Source: Mytilisepta virgata
Lineage: Eukaryota > Mollusca > Bivalvia > Mytilida > Mytilidae
Assembly: GCA_028015205.1 (NCBI GenBank)
Contig: JAPWFG010000023.1
Location: 2,542,001-2,606,000, forward strand
Direction: 5' to 3'
DNA: 64,000 bases
Below the pieces are notes generated by a model. The model was given only the letters and a program-made list of their open reading frames with translations. It did not search any database and had not been told where the DNA came from. Shown piece after piece: positions 1 through 11,455 of this stretch. Positions within the stretch are counted from its first letter, which is position 1. Each line of letters begins with the position of its first letter. The translations under genes and the position numbers were made by a program.

Positions 1-440
1 CTAAAATTATAATTTGAAGCAAGTTATTTCCCTTACTTTACTTACTTCCGTTTCCGATGAACGAAACTTTTTCTAGCCTTAGTAAGCCATATTCACTTTA
101 ACAAATAAATTCACTTCGGATTGCATAATGGCTGTCCCTATTAAAAAAGAAGACTTTTCTAAATGACCCATATGCTCCCATAGCACGCGCTGCGCTCGTA
201 TTAATTAAGGATTGTTTTCAATTTTGGAACCGGTTACACGATATAACAAAATGGCGATCTCAATTTGACGAATCGTTACAAAAGTGAAACATATATATGG
301 TTTTCTTGACAAAAATTAATTTGAAATTAGAAGAAAGATAAATATTGTTCGAAATATTTCCCTTTTTTATAAATGGTGTGCTCAGACGGCCCAAGCAAAT
401 TTTGAATAAAAATAGCCTTTTGACTACATTAGTCACACTA
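1..440. other. No feature recognised
   Basis: AT-rich intergenic DNA without an ORF or repeat that I can identify. Confidence 0.5.
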
Positions 441-445
441 ATAAG

Positions 446-615
446 CCACAGGGGCTCGTTTAGGGTTATCTAATGGGGTATACTATCAATGGCAGTTACT
501 ATCCACTCCCACACAGCAATTTCCACTCCCACTCAACAAAATTGTTATGTGGGAGAGGATAGTAACTGTCATTGATAGTATACCCCAATAAATCACCCTA
601 AACGAGCCCCTGTGG
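446..615. mobile_element. 170-bp foldback (MITE-like) element with 5-bp TSD
   Basis: The left arm starts CCACAGGGGCTCGTTTAGGG and the right arm is its near-perfect reverse complement; arms are about 70 bp, with a short loop of CACTCCCA-type sequence. ATAAG flanks both sides (441-445, 616-620), which marks the ends as a target-site duplication. No coding capacity. Confidence 0.85.
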
Positions 616-1039
616 ATAAGCCTGGTGAGATTATTAGCTATAGAGTGTGTTACTGTCCTAATACGGAGATTTATGGGGTCTACCATATATACTGAATGTA
701 AAAAAATTGTAAAACAAAAAAAATCCCTTTCTTTCTACGCAGTTCGAAAAAGATATGTACTGTATGCTTAACCTACCACTTAATGACAAGTTACCTGTAG
801 AATAATGCTGACGATTTCCTTGTCTTTCACAAAATTTTGAAAGATAATAAATCCAGTTGTCCAAAAAATAAGACATGCGAATATCTTTGAACACCGTCGG
901 TACCTTGCCATACTCATGATACTGTTCATCAGAGTAAACAGTTCTGTTTTTTTCTGGTATATCACTGCAATGAATTAAAGTAGCATATTGTTTTTATTGT
1001 GACATAAGGCAAATGCATGTAGGTGCCCCGTAAGTTACG

Positions 1040-1115
1040 TCAACTGAAACGGCAATCTCCCATGCAGAGTTGTCGGTCCTTGCTCTCTCTCGAGCACGGG
1101 AGATTGCTGAAACGG
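1040..1115. repeat. Short inverted repeat
   Basis: GGCAATCTCCC (1050-1060) faces GGGAGATTGC (1098-1107), both arms flanked by GAAACGG in direct order. Probably part of a decayed element; the flanking 620-1040 and 1115-1488 hold nothing that I recognise. Confidence 0.5.
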
Positions 1116-1488
1116 AATTAACGGGAGTCATGTGACCGAAAGCGGAATAAAAAAAGAACCAGAAGTAATTTGAATTCCGGATCCTTTCATGTATTTTCCA
1201 GGTCAAATCCATCACCAAAATCCAAAATTTTAGCCTAAAATCAAAGCTGAAATACCATAGATACTACAATTCTAGTAACTATTTAAATCATATAGAATGA
1301 AAATTATTTCTTTACCTGGTAAATTTTAATTGATTATGTAGATTAATTAAACCTGATAATGGTTGTGCAGTTATTGCTTATATTACAAAATATATTAATA
1401 AATGTCAGTTTTGTTGTGCCCGGATCCAATTTTGCATGCAGTTTCCCATGTTTGTGAATGCCAATTCTCGAATTTCCAAAAACGAGCA

Positions 1489-1660
1489 ACCGCCTCAGTG
1501 GTCTCGTGGTAGCGTGCTCGCGGCTTCGAGTGCGGAAGGTCGCGTGTTCGATCCCCGGCCGGGTCAAACCAAAGACATTAAAATTGGTATTTGCTGCCTC
1601 TCCGGCAAGCACGCGGCATCTAGAAGTAACCGGTATACCGGTCGGATCGGAGTCAGTTTA
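1489..1660 (+). mobile_element. tRNA-headed SINE (family A), 3'-truncated
   Basis: CCGCCTCAGTGGTCTCGTGG (pol III A-box region) is followed by GTTCGATCC (B box) and a body with ACATTAAAATTGGTATTTG. The same head and body recur at 32824. It ends near GGAGTCAG, before an A-rich tail. Confidence 0.8.
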
Positions 1661-2051
1661 CTGAAATTAAAAAAAAAAGAACAACATCTCACGTACCTTT
1701 GTTTCTAGATTCGACTTTTAAGTCTTTTATTTAACAATTATTTAAAAAAAAAAAAACGTACAATTTATTTGACATAATCAATATTTTTAAACAACTTTAC
1801 TATGTCTTATCTGAAATGAGGTGTTATAAATTTTATCTTATGTAATGTGTTACACATAACATGTACTTGTTTTCCAGTGTATTTGATCATGTCAATAGAG
1901 ACATAATCTGTCAAATGATTATTGACTGTTGAAACTTGTTTGGTCACATCTCCCAAATAATGAATACTTCCTAAATAATATTTAAAAGCTATCAAGGAAG
2001 ATGTGTTATGCACTTCATATAAGCAGGCTTGACAAGATAAATAGTTAATCC

Positions 2052-2350
2052 CAGAGGCGTTTCCAGGATTTTTGAAAGGGGGGGCGTATAATAAAACTTT
2101 GGCCGAGCGGAGCGAGGCGAAAAAAATTTTGGATCTTTTTTTGCTAAAAAACATAAAATAATTGAGAAATGCACTAATGTAACGGTTCCTGACTTGGAGG
2201 ATGTATCTTTTAGAGTATGTGTTTAATTAATGAATATGATAAATTGCCATATTCAATACAATATAAGCAGATAACGATAGTTTTTTTTTGTTTTTTTTTA
2301 AAGGGGGGGGGGGCGTACGCCCATTACGCCCTCACCTGGACCCGCCCCTG
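2052..2350. mobile_element. MITE with GGCGGATCC-type terminal inverted repeats
   Basis: Left end CAGAGGCGTTTCCAGG, right end CCTGGACCCGCCCCTG: imperfect 16-bp inverted ends. The interior has a GCCGAGCGGAGCGAGGCG segment and a G-run (2302-2312). A fragment of the same family (GCCGAGCGAAGCGAGGCG) lies at 10036-10053. 1661-2051 holds nothing recognised. Confidence 0.7.
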
Positions 2351-2584
2351 AATCCGCTGGTGATATCACAGTGTAAAAGGAACATTTATATCTGTACAGA
2401 ATAGTTATGGAGTTAATATGGTGTGCTGGGGTTCATTTAATTTAATTTGATTTTAATTTCACATAACTTAAATTAAATATAATTAGCAATCAATAAATTG
2501 CCGGTGCTAAGTTTAGCATATAAACACTAAGAAATTATAGTTAACAAATACTTACAAAACTTTTTATCTTTTATCTTTGTTGAA

Positions 2585-2775
2585 CTTCACGGCGGGTGCC
2601 GTATACGGAGCAGGAATTGCTTCCCCTTCCAGAGCACCAGAGTACACTCCTGGTTTTTATAGTAGTTCGTGTTGTTCATTGTTTTTTTAGTTTTCAGTGT
2701 TTATTTGTTTTGCTTGTGGTTGTTCATTTGTCTTCCCGGGTTTTGTCTGTCTAATGGATTGCGTTTTTTTGGATT
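2585..2775 (+). mobile_element. 3' UTR remnant of a reverse-transcriptase element
   Basis: Resembles 16960-17180: a GCACC(A/T)GAG segment, then CTGGTTTTTATAGTAGTTCG-like sequence and a T/G-rich stretch with TTTTGTCTG. That other copy follows a decayed RT ORF. Low-copy evidence only. 2351-2584 and 2776-3470 hold nothing else recognised. Confidence 0.4.
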
Positions 2776-3474
2776 GCTCCTTAGGTATATTTGGCCTCTT
2801 TATCAATTTAATTAACCATAATATAAATAACAGCTGTATTTTTTCTAAATACCATTTTTTAAATTTTATTAGCCAATCTTTCTTAATATTAGATAAATTG
2901 TAATCTTTGGTATAATTATGAAGCAAAGACCACCTACATTAACAAGCAATGTCAGTAAACACTAGGGGCGCCACTGGGCTGAAACTACAGTTTTTTTTAC
3001 AGTATACTTGTCCCAAAATAGGCTGGAAAAGGTTGTAAAGAAGCGGAATCCAGTTTTCAAATAACTTCCCCCAAAACAGCTCCACCTGGCATTTACTGAC
3101 ATTGCTACATTAACCTAGTACCTAATAAAGCATTAAAGATTTTAATATATGAATTAACCATATATTTCTTATTTTTTTATCTTGCAACTGGCCTATTTGT
3201 TAGACAAATAATGTGTGTCAAATATTTTTTCGATATTCGTGTGATATCCTTGTCGTCAATTGCAATGCAAATTGTGTTCTGGTTCACAGCGCTTATATAA
3301 CGTCTTGTTCTCCCAAGAGTAAAAAATCGCCTCCCTAAAGAAAGCTATTAATTTTTTTCTAAGTAACGAGGTTGTAGTGTTTGACGTTTTGAATGTTATA
3401 TTCCAAAATATGTCTGCAGTCTTTTAACACATAAAAATATTTAGGCCAAATCATTTTTTATTTCTTTGGATTTT

Positions 3475-3795
3475 TTATGGCAAAAAAATTTCTCATATTT
3501 ATTTACCCCACGTATATCTCATCTTATTTTTTGTATTATATTCCAGCATAACATGGGTAAGTTTCTCATGTTCATTGACCCCACATGTCTTCTATCTTAT
3601 TCTAATATTATGTTCCAGCATTACATGGGTCAGTTTCTCAGGTTCATTGACCCCACATGTCTTCTATCTTATTATTATTTTATGTTCCAGCATTACATGG
3701 GTAATTTTCTCATGTTTATCGACCCCACATGTATTCTAGCTTAATTTTATATTATGTTCCAGCATTGTACGGGTAAACTTCTCGTATTTACAATT
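3475..3795 (+). repeat. 72-bp minisatellite, about 4.4 units
   Basis: TTCCAGCAT recurs at 3541, 3613, 3685 and 3757, exactly 72 bp apart, with ACATGGGTAAGTTTCTCATG and GACCCCACATGT in each unit; a decayed unit precedes. As 72 is a multiple of three and the units lack stops in one frame, a 92-codon ORF with 24-residue repeats (QHYMG, FIDPTC) results. I regard it as a by-product. Confidence 0.85.
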
Positions 3796-4008
3796 TAATT
3801 TATTATGTAACATAATTTTACTTTTATACTTCTGTGCATCCTGTCCTGCAGCTAATGGGCACCAATCTACAGCATCACAGCTGAACGTTGGTTAAGTGCC
3901 ATTTATGGAGCATCTTAATGTTCACTTACTCTTCAACACGTGAGGAGATAAATCTATAAATAGAGATGCTTGAATATGATAATAAATATTTTATTATTTA
4001 AACTAGAG

Positions 4009-5470
4009 GCTTACCTGAGCCTGTATCGATCACCTGGCTTTTATTAGGCCATTATAAAATAAAATCTTTTTTTGTATCCACACAGTTTTTGAAAAAACAC
4101 AAAATGCCAAAATAACCTTGATATTTGACCTTTGACCTAAAAAAGTGGATCATTTGCATCTGACCTTCCATGGCAACATTGGTTAAAGTCTGCCCATTAG
4201 TTCCTGAGCAAATGACAAACTATAGGCTCAGAGGGCTGAGCCTGTATCGCTCACATGCATGAAAGCCATTTTTATTGATGTGCCTGAAGAGAGAAGTCAC
4301 TTCTACCTATTATTATGTAGTGCGGTAAGTCTTGTAGGAACCAAATTTCTCTTCATCAAGGTCCTTCTACTTACAGATCAGCATATTCTAAAATTTGGCG
4401 GTTCTCCAGAAGATCTTTGCATGTGTTTCCTATAGGGTCTTATGTTAACCTAAGTCCTCTAGCTGCTGAAGGCCATTTTGAATTAGGGATGGGCACCAGA
4501 GTAACAACACTTGGCAAGCACCTTAAAAGGAACATTCAAACCATGTTTGATTTCAAGCAATTCTGTAGATTTTTGTTATATGTCATGGACACTTTCTGCC
4601 AAGTTTGGCTCTATTTGGCCAAGCAGTTTAAGAGAATTTTTTTTTTAAAACAACCAATCAGAAACAAGAATTGTGCATGGCGGCCATGTTTGTCGCCTGA
4701 TCTGAACAAAATGAGGAAACTTTGTAAAAAACCTCTAACAGATGCTTCCTGTCAAGTCTCGTTCCCTTTGGCCAAGCGGTTTCAAAGAAGAAGATTATCA
4801 ACCGATGACAGACAAGAACTGCCCATGACGGCCATGTTTGTTGCCTGATCAGGACGAAATGAGGAAACTTTGTATAGAACCTCCCTATTAGATGCTTTTT
4901 GTCAAGTTTCGTTCCTTTTGACCAAGCAATTTCAGATGAGAAGATTTTGTTATATCAGCCTTCCAGAAAAAGAACTGCTCGTGGCGGCCATATTTGTATT
5001 CCGAACGGGACAAAATGAGGAAACTTTATAAAGGATCTCCCATATATGCTTCCTGTCAAGTTTCGTTCTATTTGGCCGGGCAGTTCTAGAGAAAAAAAAA
5101 TGTTTTTAATCAACCAATGAGAAACAAGAATTGCCTATGGCCGCCATGTTTATGACTGATCGGGACGAAATGAGGAAAATTTGTAAAGAACCTCCCATAA
5201 ATGCTTTCTGTAAAGTTTCGTTCCATTTGGCCAAGCGATTTCAGAGGAGAAGATTTTTTTATATCAACCAATCAGAAACAAGAACTGCCCATGGCGGCCA
5301 TATCTGTAGTACGATCGGGAGGAAATGAGTAAAGTTTATAAAGGGCCTCCCATATATGCTCCCTGTCTTGTTCTATTTGGCCCAGCAGTTTTAGAGGAAA
5401 AGATTTTTGAAAACTCAGCCAATCAGAAACAAGAATTGCCCATGTCTATTCAAACTATACATCTTCAACT
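4009..5470 (+). mobile_element. Tandem-repeat element with about 150-bp units
   Basis: Starts with GAGCCTGTATCG segments (4016, 4237) and a hairpin (AGGCTCAG-AGG-GCTGAGCCT, 4224-4243). From about 4500, units of 148-153 bp recur: GGCGGCCATGTTTGT at 4679, 4827, 4980, 5137 and 5288, each followed by ATGAGGAAACTTTGTAAA, then CAAGTTTCGTTCCATTTGG and GTTTCAGAGGAGAAGATTTT. ORFs here (4417-4848, 5131-5681) are repeat by-products. Confidence 0.8.
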
Positions 5471-6236
5471 ATATCTGCCGCTATATCTCGCTTACATCAA
5501 ATTAACTAAAAAGCAAGGCGGCACTGATTACAAAAGAAGGTTCGTAAGTCTATGTCACCCTACCGATAACTTCGATACCACTTGGCTAAGAGTCTGGATT
5601 GGGTGGGGTCTCAAATTCTGTATTCTTTCAAATTTTGTCTCGTTTTTCATTCTTCAATTAAATAGAATCATATTCTGTTAAATCATACGAGATTGAAATT
5701 TAAAATAAATATTTGTTAATTGTAGTAAATTTTTTGAAAAAGGTTACTGAAAGTACAGATGCCATGTATAATAGATTTGTAACGGGCAAACTTCTTTATA
5801 CTTTTCGGTTGTCGGTATTTTTCCATAAATAAATTAAATTTTATAGCAATTTTTGAATTAATCTTTATAATTGTAAAAAAAAAATAATTTTCTATTCATT
5901 AACTCTTTAGGATATTATTCTCTATCCTATCAAACCCGTCCTAAAGCTCATTTCTACTGATATGTTAAACACAAACTATTCGTCTGAATAGACAGCCCCC
6001 CCCCCCCCCCCCCACACACACACACTTTCTCTTTCCCAAAGTGTAACTTACCTACAAAAGTCAAAATTACCAATGCAATAATTAGATTTTTACCAGAGAT
6101 AACAGGGTCATAGTCATTAACACATCAAGTTAATTCTGACTATATGCATTCATAATTACGACCAATCTCTAGTAGATCTTTATCAGTATCTGCAAGTACT
6201 AAAACTACTATTGGTTTGTAATAGTATAGATCATTA
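5471..6236. other. No gene; C-run and CA repeat
   Basis: AT-rich DNA; poly-C from 5996 to about 6013, running into a short CA repeat. Nothing else recognised. Confidence 0.5.
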
Positions 6237-6256
6237 ATGACAGTTTACTACAAAAA

Positions 6257-6382
6257 CATGTTTGTTTGTTTAGTTGGGGTTTTACGCCGTTTTCAGCACA
6301 TTTGGCTATTTCGTGGCGGCCGGTTTTTATTGGTGGAGGAAGCCGGAGTACCCGGAGACAATCGCACCGACCTTCGGAACAT
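6257..6382 (-). mobile_element. SINE family B, 5'-truncated
   Basis: Plus-strand reading GTTTGTTTAGTTGGGGTTTT, then GGCGGCC and GGTGGAGGAAGCCGGAGTAC, ending at CCGACCTTCGG. This is the 3' two-fifths of the element that is complete at 33714-33978. 6400-7160 holds nothing recognised. Confidence 0.8.
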
Positions 6383-7165
6383 GTTAAGAAAGGAAAAATA
6401 CATCACGTTTGCGAAAAGTAGGAATTTTGATAGAAATGTAGGGCTATTTTAGGATTTGAACTCAAACATTAGGAAAATATATAATGGGTGTCCAAAACAA
6501 ATTATGGAAATAAGGGCCCGTTGAAAGAAAAGCCTGATATAATTAAGGATGAGCAGGTGAATTACATCACGGTTACGCTAAGCAAGAAATTATGTTACTG
6601 ATATTGATAACACATAGACATGTTTTCATGTTATAACTAAAATTCATTTTGATATCATCTGTTAAGCATTATATATTATGATAAAGAGTTAAATATAAAT
6701 ATATAGATACACACATAAAATCTCTGCCATTTATAAAAAAAAATATGTTATTATAACAAAGTAATTGCCTTACCTTAAGTCACATTTTCATGAAAATAGA
6801 TTTATGTCAATCCGTATATCGATTAAGGGTTCAATAGAAGCTGAAAGATGAAAGGTGACAATTAATATTCACCTAAATATCGAGCTTGTACATTGAAGTC
6901 GCATTAACACCAATAAGCTGCATGTGTCTTGTGTGTGTTACATTGACAACACATCTTTTCAAAGAAAAATGTCAATACGATGAAGAAATCGATATTACAA
7001 ATGAGGATGTGTGTGCCTGTAGGCGAACAAAGCACTAAAGAAATAAACTCGGTCATCTCTTTTCATGCACATATATTTAAGTTTGGAACAGGTTATACTA
7101 TACTGAATTTGAGGCAGTTTACGCTACATTACGTTTACGGACCGTGCAATAGAAAAAAATTCGGT

Positions 7166-8015
7166 TCCAACTATAGAATAGAATAGAATAGAATAGAATA
7201 TTTATTGTTCCAATCATGGGCCCTCACAGGGGCAAGATATAACAACATATACAACATTGATTCATTAGCATAAATTACATGTACAATAAAAATAGAATAA
7301 AAGCTATGCTATGCTGGACAGGATCAGAGCTATCAACCTTGTCTGATATTTAGACAATGAATTATATATTTCCCCAGAAATTTGAGTACTGATATATCTT
7401 CATTTGTAAAAAGCCATATAAACTTTGCCTCCTTTGGAAGATCTTTAAATTTCGTACAAAGCTCACCTATATTATTAAACATGATTTCTCTGTTGTTATT
7501 ATATAACGGGCAATTAATTATAAAATGAAATTCATCTTCTGTTTGATTTGAAGAACATTTTTCACATATTCTTTGCGAACGTTCTATATAGGGTTTCTTG
7601 TATCGATCTCTTTCTATTTTCAGTTCATGGGCACTTATTCTTATTTGACATAAAGCCCTTCTCAATTGAACATTGTTAATAGATAAATATGTTTCTCGAG
7701 AAAAACATTTTTTGATTTTAAAGTAGGTATTAAGTTTTCCCTCTTGTTCTTCTGACTTTTTGTTCCAGTACTTTAAAAAACTATGACATAATTTATCTCT
7801 TATTGACTTTATTAACTCATTCATCTTTATTTGTGAATGTTAAATATTAAGTTTTTGTAGGATAAATTTAATGGATGACAACCAACATTCTATGTTGTCT
7901 GAAACCATACTTTGATTAGCAATGTATGCATCAAATAGTATACCACTTTCCATTTGATCTTTTCTTAACCAGTATTTTAACATTGACAAAACAACAGAGA
8001 AATACAATGGGTATC
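7166..8015 (-). mobile_element. LINE 3' end, C-terminal RT-associated zinc domain
   Basis: A 163-codon frame (7824-7333) reads RISAHELKIERDRY, then ICEKCSSNQTEDEFHFIINC: the CxxC...HxxxxC zinc motif found after the reverse transcriptase in many LINEs. Upstream, another frame reads LSMLKYWLRKDQM. The 3' end has AATAAA followed by an (AATAG)n repeat at 7166-7199. Similar fragments lie at 8640 and 34150. Frame breaks mark it as dead. Confidence 0.75.
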
Positions 8016-8019
8016 TGCC

Positions 8020-9084
8020 AAGTTAAATGACACCTCTAAATTATATTTGTACAGAAAATTAAAATCAGGGATATCAAGTTAGTTACTTATTATTAAAATC
8101 AGAGTTTAAGCTAGAAAGTTATTTACTATTTTTCTCTAACTTCAAAACAAGACAATTATTTAAAAAATTAAGAATCAGTGATCATAATTTAGAAATTGTA
8201 TCGCATCCTGTATCAACCCAAGAAACCAATATCAGCCAGAGGGCATTGACCCGAGGGCTGATATTGGTCGAGTTTGATACAACATGTGATACAGATTTTA
8301 ACATGTATTATAAACTTTATCATATATTTAAACAGAGGTTCAAATTTTACCAAATTAAAGTCTACTGCCACAAATGAAATTGATTGGGGAAAATATTTTG
8401 TGAAAAAAAAATTAAAAAATAGGGCGTGAGATTTAAAAAAAAGTAAAAAAAATCGGAAAAAAAAATGTTTTTGAAATTTGACCCCCCCAAAAAAAAATAC
8501 ATAAAAAATTGAAAAAAAACTATGTGATAAAGGGTAAGCCATGCGATAAAGGGTATGACGTCATAGACGTCAGATACGGACCAACATCATGGGCTTTATC
8601 GAATATTCAAAACTCCTGTATTTAGTACCAAATATATGATAAAAAAAAATATAATAAGAGAAGAAAGAATATGTAAAAAATATTTAAATGAAATAGGAGA
8701 TGAATTCCACTTTTTCCTAAAATGTACAGCTAGTCATTCTCTGGGAAACAATTTATTTGACAATATAGTATTAAATAAGCCTGACTTTCTTGAAAAAGAA
8801 CCATTAGATCATTTTTTTTTTTTTTTTGTTAAATTCTAACTCTGAAATTTTGACAGAAATAGGAGACTTTATAAAGCAATCTACAGAATTACAAAAATGA
8901 GGTCCTTGTTAGTCAAAGTAATAACAGTATATTAATAATAAAAGGTGATTTATCATATATCATATATTCTCAATTTGTGATTTTATATGTTTGTTTGTTT
9001 GTTTGTTTTCTTGTTCATGTATTTGCTTGACCCACATGGGTGTAATTTTGCAATAAAGAATTTGAATTTGAATTTGAATATTTT
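8020..9084 (+). mobile_element. LINE 3' end interrupted by a short element
   Basis: The frame LRISDHNLEIVS stops near 8201 and resumes near 8640 (REERICKKYLNEIGDEFHFF). The 3' UTR ends with GACCCACATGGGTGTAATTT, GCAATAAAG and a (GAATTT)n tail at 9060-9080. The frame break coincides with foreign DNA at about 8203-8630. Confidence 0.65.
8203..8630. mobile_element. Element inserted in the LINE, with a foldback start
   Basis: 8211-8281 forms an inverted repeat: GTATCAA and CCAATATCAGCC face GGCTGATATTGG and TTGATAC. The remainder is A-rich with TGACGTCA near 8558. Related hairpins with GATATxGGTCGxGGG lie at 38.4 and 38.8 kb. The exact ends are uncertain. Confidence 0.45.
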
Positions 9085-9149
9085 AAGGCAGGTTGGACTG
9101 GTGAAAATTCTGATTATGGCTTTAAAAAAGTAAATGTCCTATACTGATT

Positions 9150-9890
9150 TGGGCTGTAAAAACTCAATGATGACTTGCATGCACAAAAAGTATGTGTCCT
9201 ATTAGCATAATCAGAAAAAATTGGTACACAAAGTGATAGGATATTACATAAGAGTAACTATAGTTTTTAAATTTGACTCTATGTGTTGTCGCATATACAA
9301 ATAAGAAATAATTTAATCTACTAAGTGACGTGCCCAGATTTTTTTTTTTTATAAATTTCATGGAAATGTAATGAAACTTGGCAGGTAGTAAGAGAAATAT
9401 GGACTGTGGATAGATACTGAGTATTATTAGTATCTGAGATGTTACAAAAGAATTACTTTAGTTTTAAAGTTGACTGTGTGTGTGTGTGTGTTGTTTAATG
9501 TGCCAAAAAGATGTAATTTAATGTACAAAGTGAAGAACCTGTACTTTTTATAATTTAGATTGAAATACAATGAAACCTTGCAAATGGTAAAAGTAATATG
9601 TACTAAGGATAAATATTAATTATCATTTATATCTGATGCAAGGCAAAACAAAATGATTTAGTTTTTAAGGTTTACTAGTTGTCTGATATACCATTGGTTT
9701 CATCTACAAAATAAAGTGTTCAGATCTTTGTAAATTTCATTGAAATACAATGAAACTTGATTGGTAGTAAGAGTAAAATGTATTTAGTAGTATAAATACT
9801 TATTTATACCAATATCTGAGATAAAACAAAAGAAATACCTTACCTTGGTTTTTAAAGTTGACTGTGCAGGGCTTAAAATTAAAAAAAAAA
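9150..9890. repeat. Diverged tandem repeat of about 180-200 bp
   Basis: GAAATxxAATGAAAC(C)TTG occurs near 9363, 9560 and 9740, each followed by GGTA(A/G)xAGxAAxATG, a TATCTGA segment and TTTTTAAAGTTGACTGTG-like sequence. One unit has a (GT)n run at 9477-9491. Confidence 0.65.
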
Positions 9891-10454
9891 AACGACCCCA
9901 GTGTGTACTCATAGTCCAGCAATAATGCTGACAGATTGTGACAAAGGGTATAGGGATTAGTTATGCATGGCTGTATGGTACCTGTCTATTTCAGAATATT
10001 TGGGTTTTAGGGAAAAGGAATATTGCTATATTTGCCGAGCGAAGCGAGGCGGATATATATATTTTTTAATTAGCATATCGTACATGTATTTGGGTTTTGT
10101 TTTCTAAAGTAATTATATAAAACATTATTTAAAATTCAGGGTCAGAGGTCACCAACCTACAAAATGAAAAAATACTCATAACATCCCTGTAAAAAGAATA
10201 ATGTTTTACTTTATACTTTTCACCTTGCATTTAGGGATTAATGTTACATAAAAGATATTTTGGTGGCAGTGTAAAAAAAGCGCGAAATTAACATGCCTCT
10301 TTTTTTTTATATTTTCCAACCTACAAAGTTTAAGATGACCTTGACCTTTAAAAAACATCACATTTATTGAAAAAAAAATCAATTGTTCAAATGTAAAACA
10401 GATCACAATTATTTAGAATATAGGAATTATTAAGGTATGGAAGAGAATTACCGC

Positions 10455-10830
10455 CACCATTCTAAGTTCTAAGTTTTAAATTATAAGTTCTAAGTTCTAA
10501 ATTTTATATTCCAAATCCCATATTCTATATTTCAATTTCGTTATTCTTAATTCTGTATTCTTAAACTTGTTAATTCTAATGCCCGTTTTGCAATTTGCAT
10601 TATGCTTACCAGAAAATTACAACTTCTATAATTCATAATGTTGCATTTTTAAAATTATATTTTTATAACTTCCTAATTCTATGTTTCCAAATTAGTTAAT
10701 TTTGATTTTGGTCTTTCTGAATTCCAACTTTTATTTTCTTACTTCAAACTTTCAACTTCTAACTTCTGTTTTAATATTTGAAACTAAGTAATATTACAAA
10801 TTACAAATCTAGCTTGGTGGCGGACAGACC
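10455..10830. repeat. Degenerate TTCTAAG-type block with CCGCCACCA/TGGTGGCGG ends
   Basis: About 350 bp of near-continuous variants of TTCTAA(G/A)TT, between CCGCCACCA (10452-10460) and TGGTGGCGG (10815-10824), which are exact inverted copies. No coding potential. 9891-10450 holds only AT-rich DNA and the MITE fragment at 10036. Confidence 0.6.
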
Positions 10831-10964
10831 GCGTATACAATTATGGCGACAGATGGTCGGTATCAGAATATGCTGAAACGGATCGGACATGGAATAGTGA
10901 TGTTCCCACCATGCCATGATGCATAAATGAGATATCCTGGAAAAGAATCCCTTCGTCGAATATG

Positions 10965-11269
10965 ACAGGTTGGTAACAACCCCTCAAATGAGGGATAACC
11001 CCTGAATGTAGTGACTATCCCTTTTATGAGGGGTTGAATTCAAGTGATAAAAAATAAGTTTTTTTTAAAAACCAATTCTTAGTACAAAAGGGCACATGTT
11101 TATATTATTTGTAGAAACATTGTCCAAAGAACAATACATCTATCTTGTATTATATTGACAAAACAATCTTCCAAATATAATGAATTTTCCCCCTTTTCGG
11201 GTTAAAAGGTTATGTTATTCTGTAACATGTAAGGGATATCCCCCATTTGGAGGGTTGTTCCCAACCTGT
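10965..11269. mobile_element. Foldback MITE, 305 bp
   Basis: Left end ACAGGTTGGTAACAACCC and right end GGGTTGTTCCCAACCTGT pair over about 35 bp; the interior has ATGAGGG and CCCCTCA motifs in both orientations. ATG flanks both sides (10962-10964, 11270-11272), a possible 3-bp TSD. Confidence 0.7.
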
Positions 11270-11455
11270 ATGGGGGGCCAGACCTTTATCGGGACCCCGC
11301 GATTGGGTGTTTTTAAGCTCGGGATTTCGGGATTGATCCTTTCGGAATCCAGGAATTCCCATTTGGGGATTTCGGGATTGAAATAACTTTAAATTCGGGA
11401 CCTCGGGATTTCACGTTTTTAAGCCAGGGATTTCGGGATCAGGACACCTACGACC
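11270..11455. repeat. Short-period TTTCGGGAT repeat
   Basis: TTCGGGATT, TCGGGATTTC and close variants recur about eight times, ending in GATCAGGACACCTACGACC. Probably the tail of an element abutting the MITE on its left. Confidence 0.55.

Noticed and set aside
1490..1575. tRNA gene with A and B boxes
   Set aside because: The same head and body recur at 32824 and in reversed copies at 51.7, 55.6 and 56.8 kb with a long non-tRNA tail, so it is a SINE head. The acceptor stem does not close.
4417..5681. ORFs of 143 and 118 codons
   Set aside because: They lie wholly in 150-bp tandem repeats with units out of frame with each other; no homology and no splice context.
7333..7824. A host zinc-finger gene of 163 residues
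   Set aside because: The motif order is that of LINE C-terminal ends, similar fragments occur at 8640 and 34150, and the 3' end has LINE-type AATAAA plus a microsatellite.
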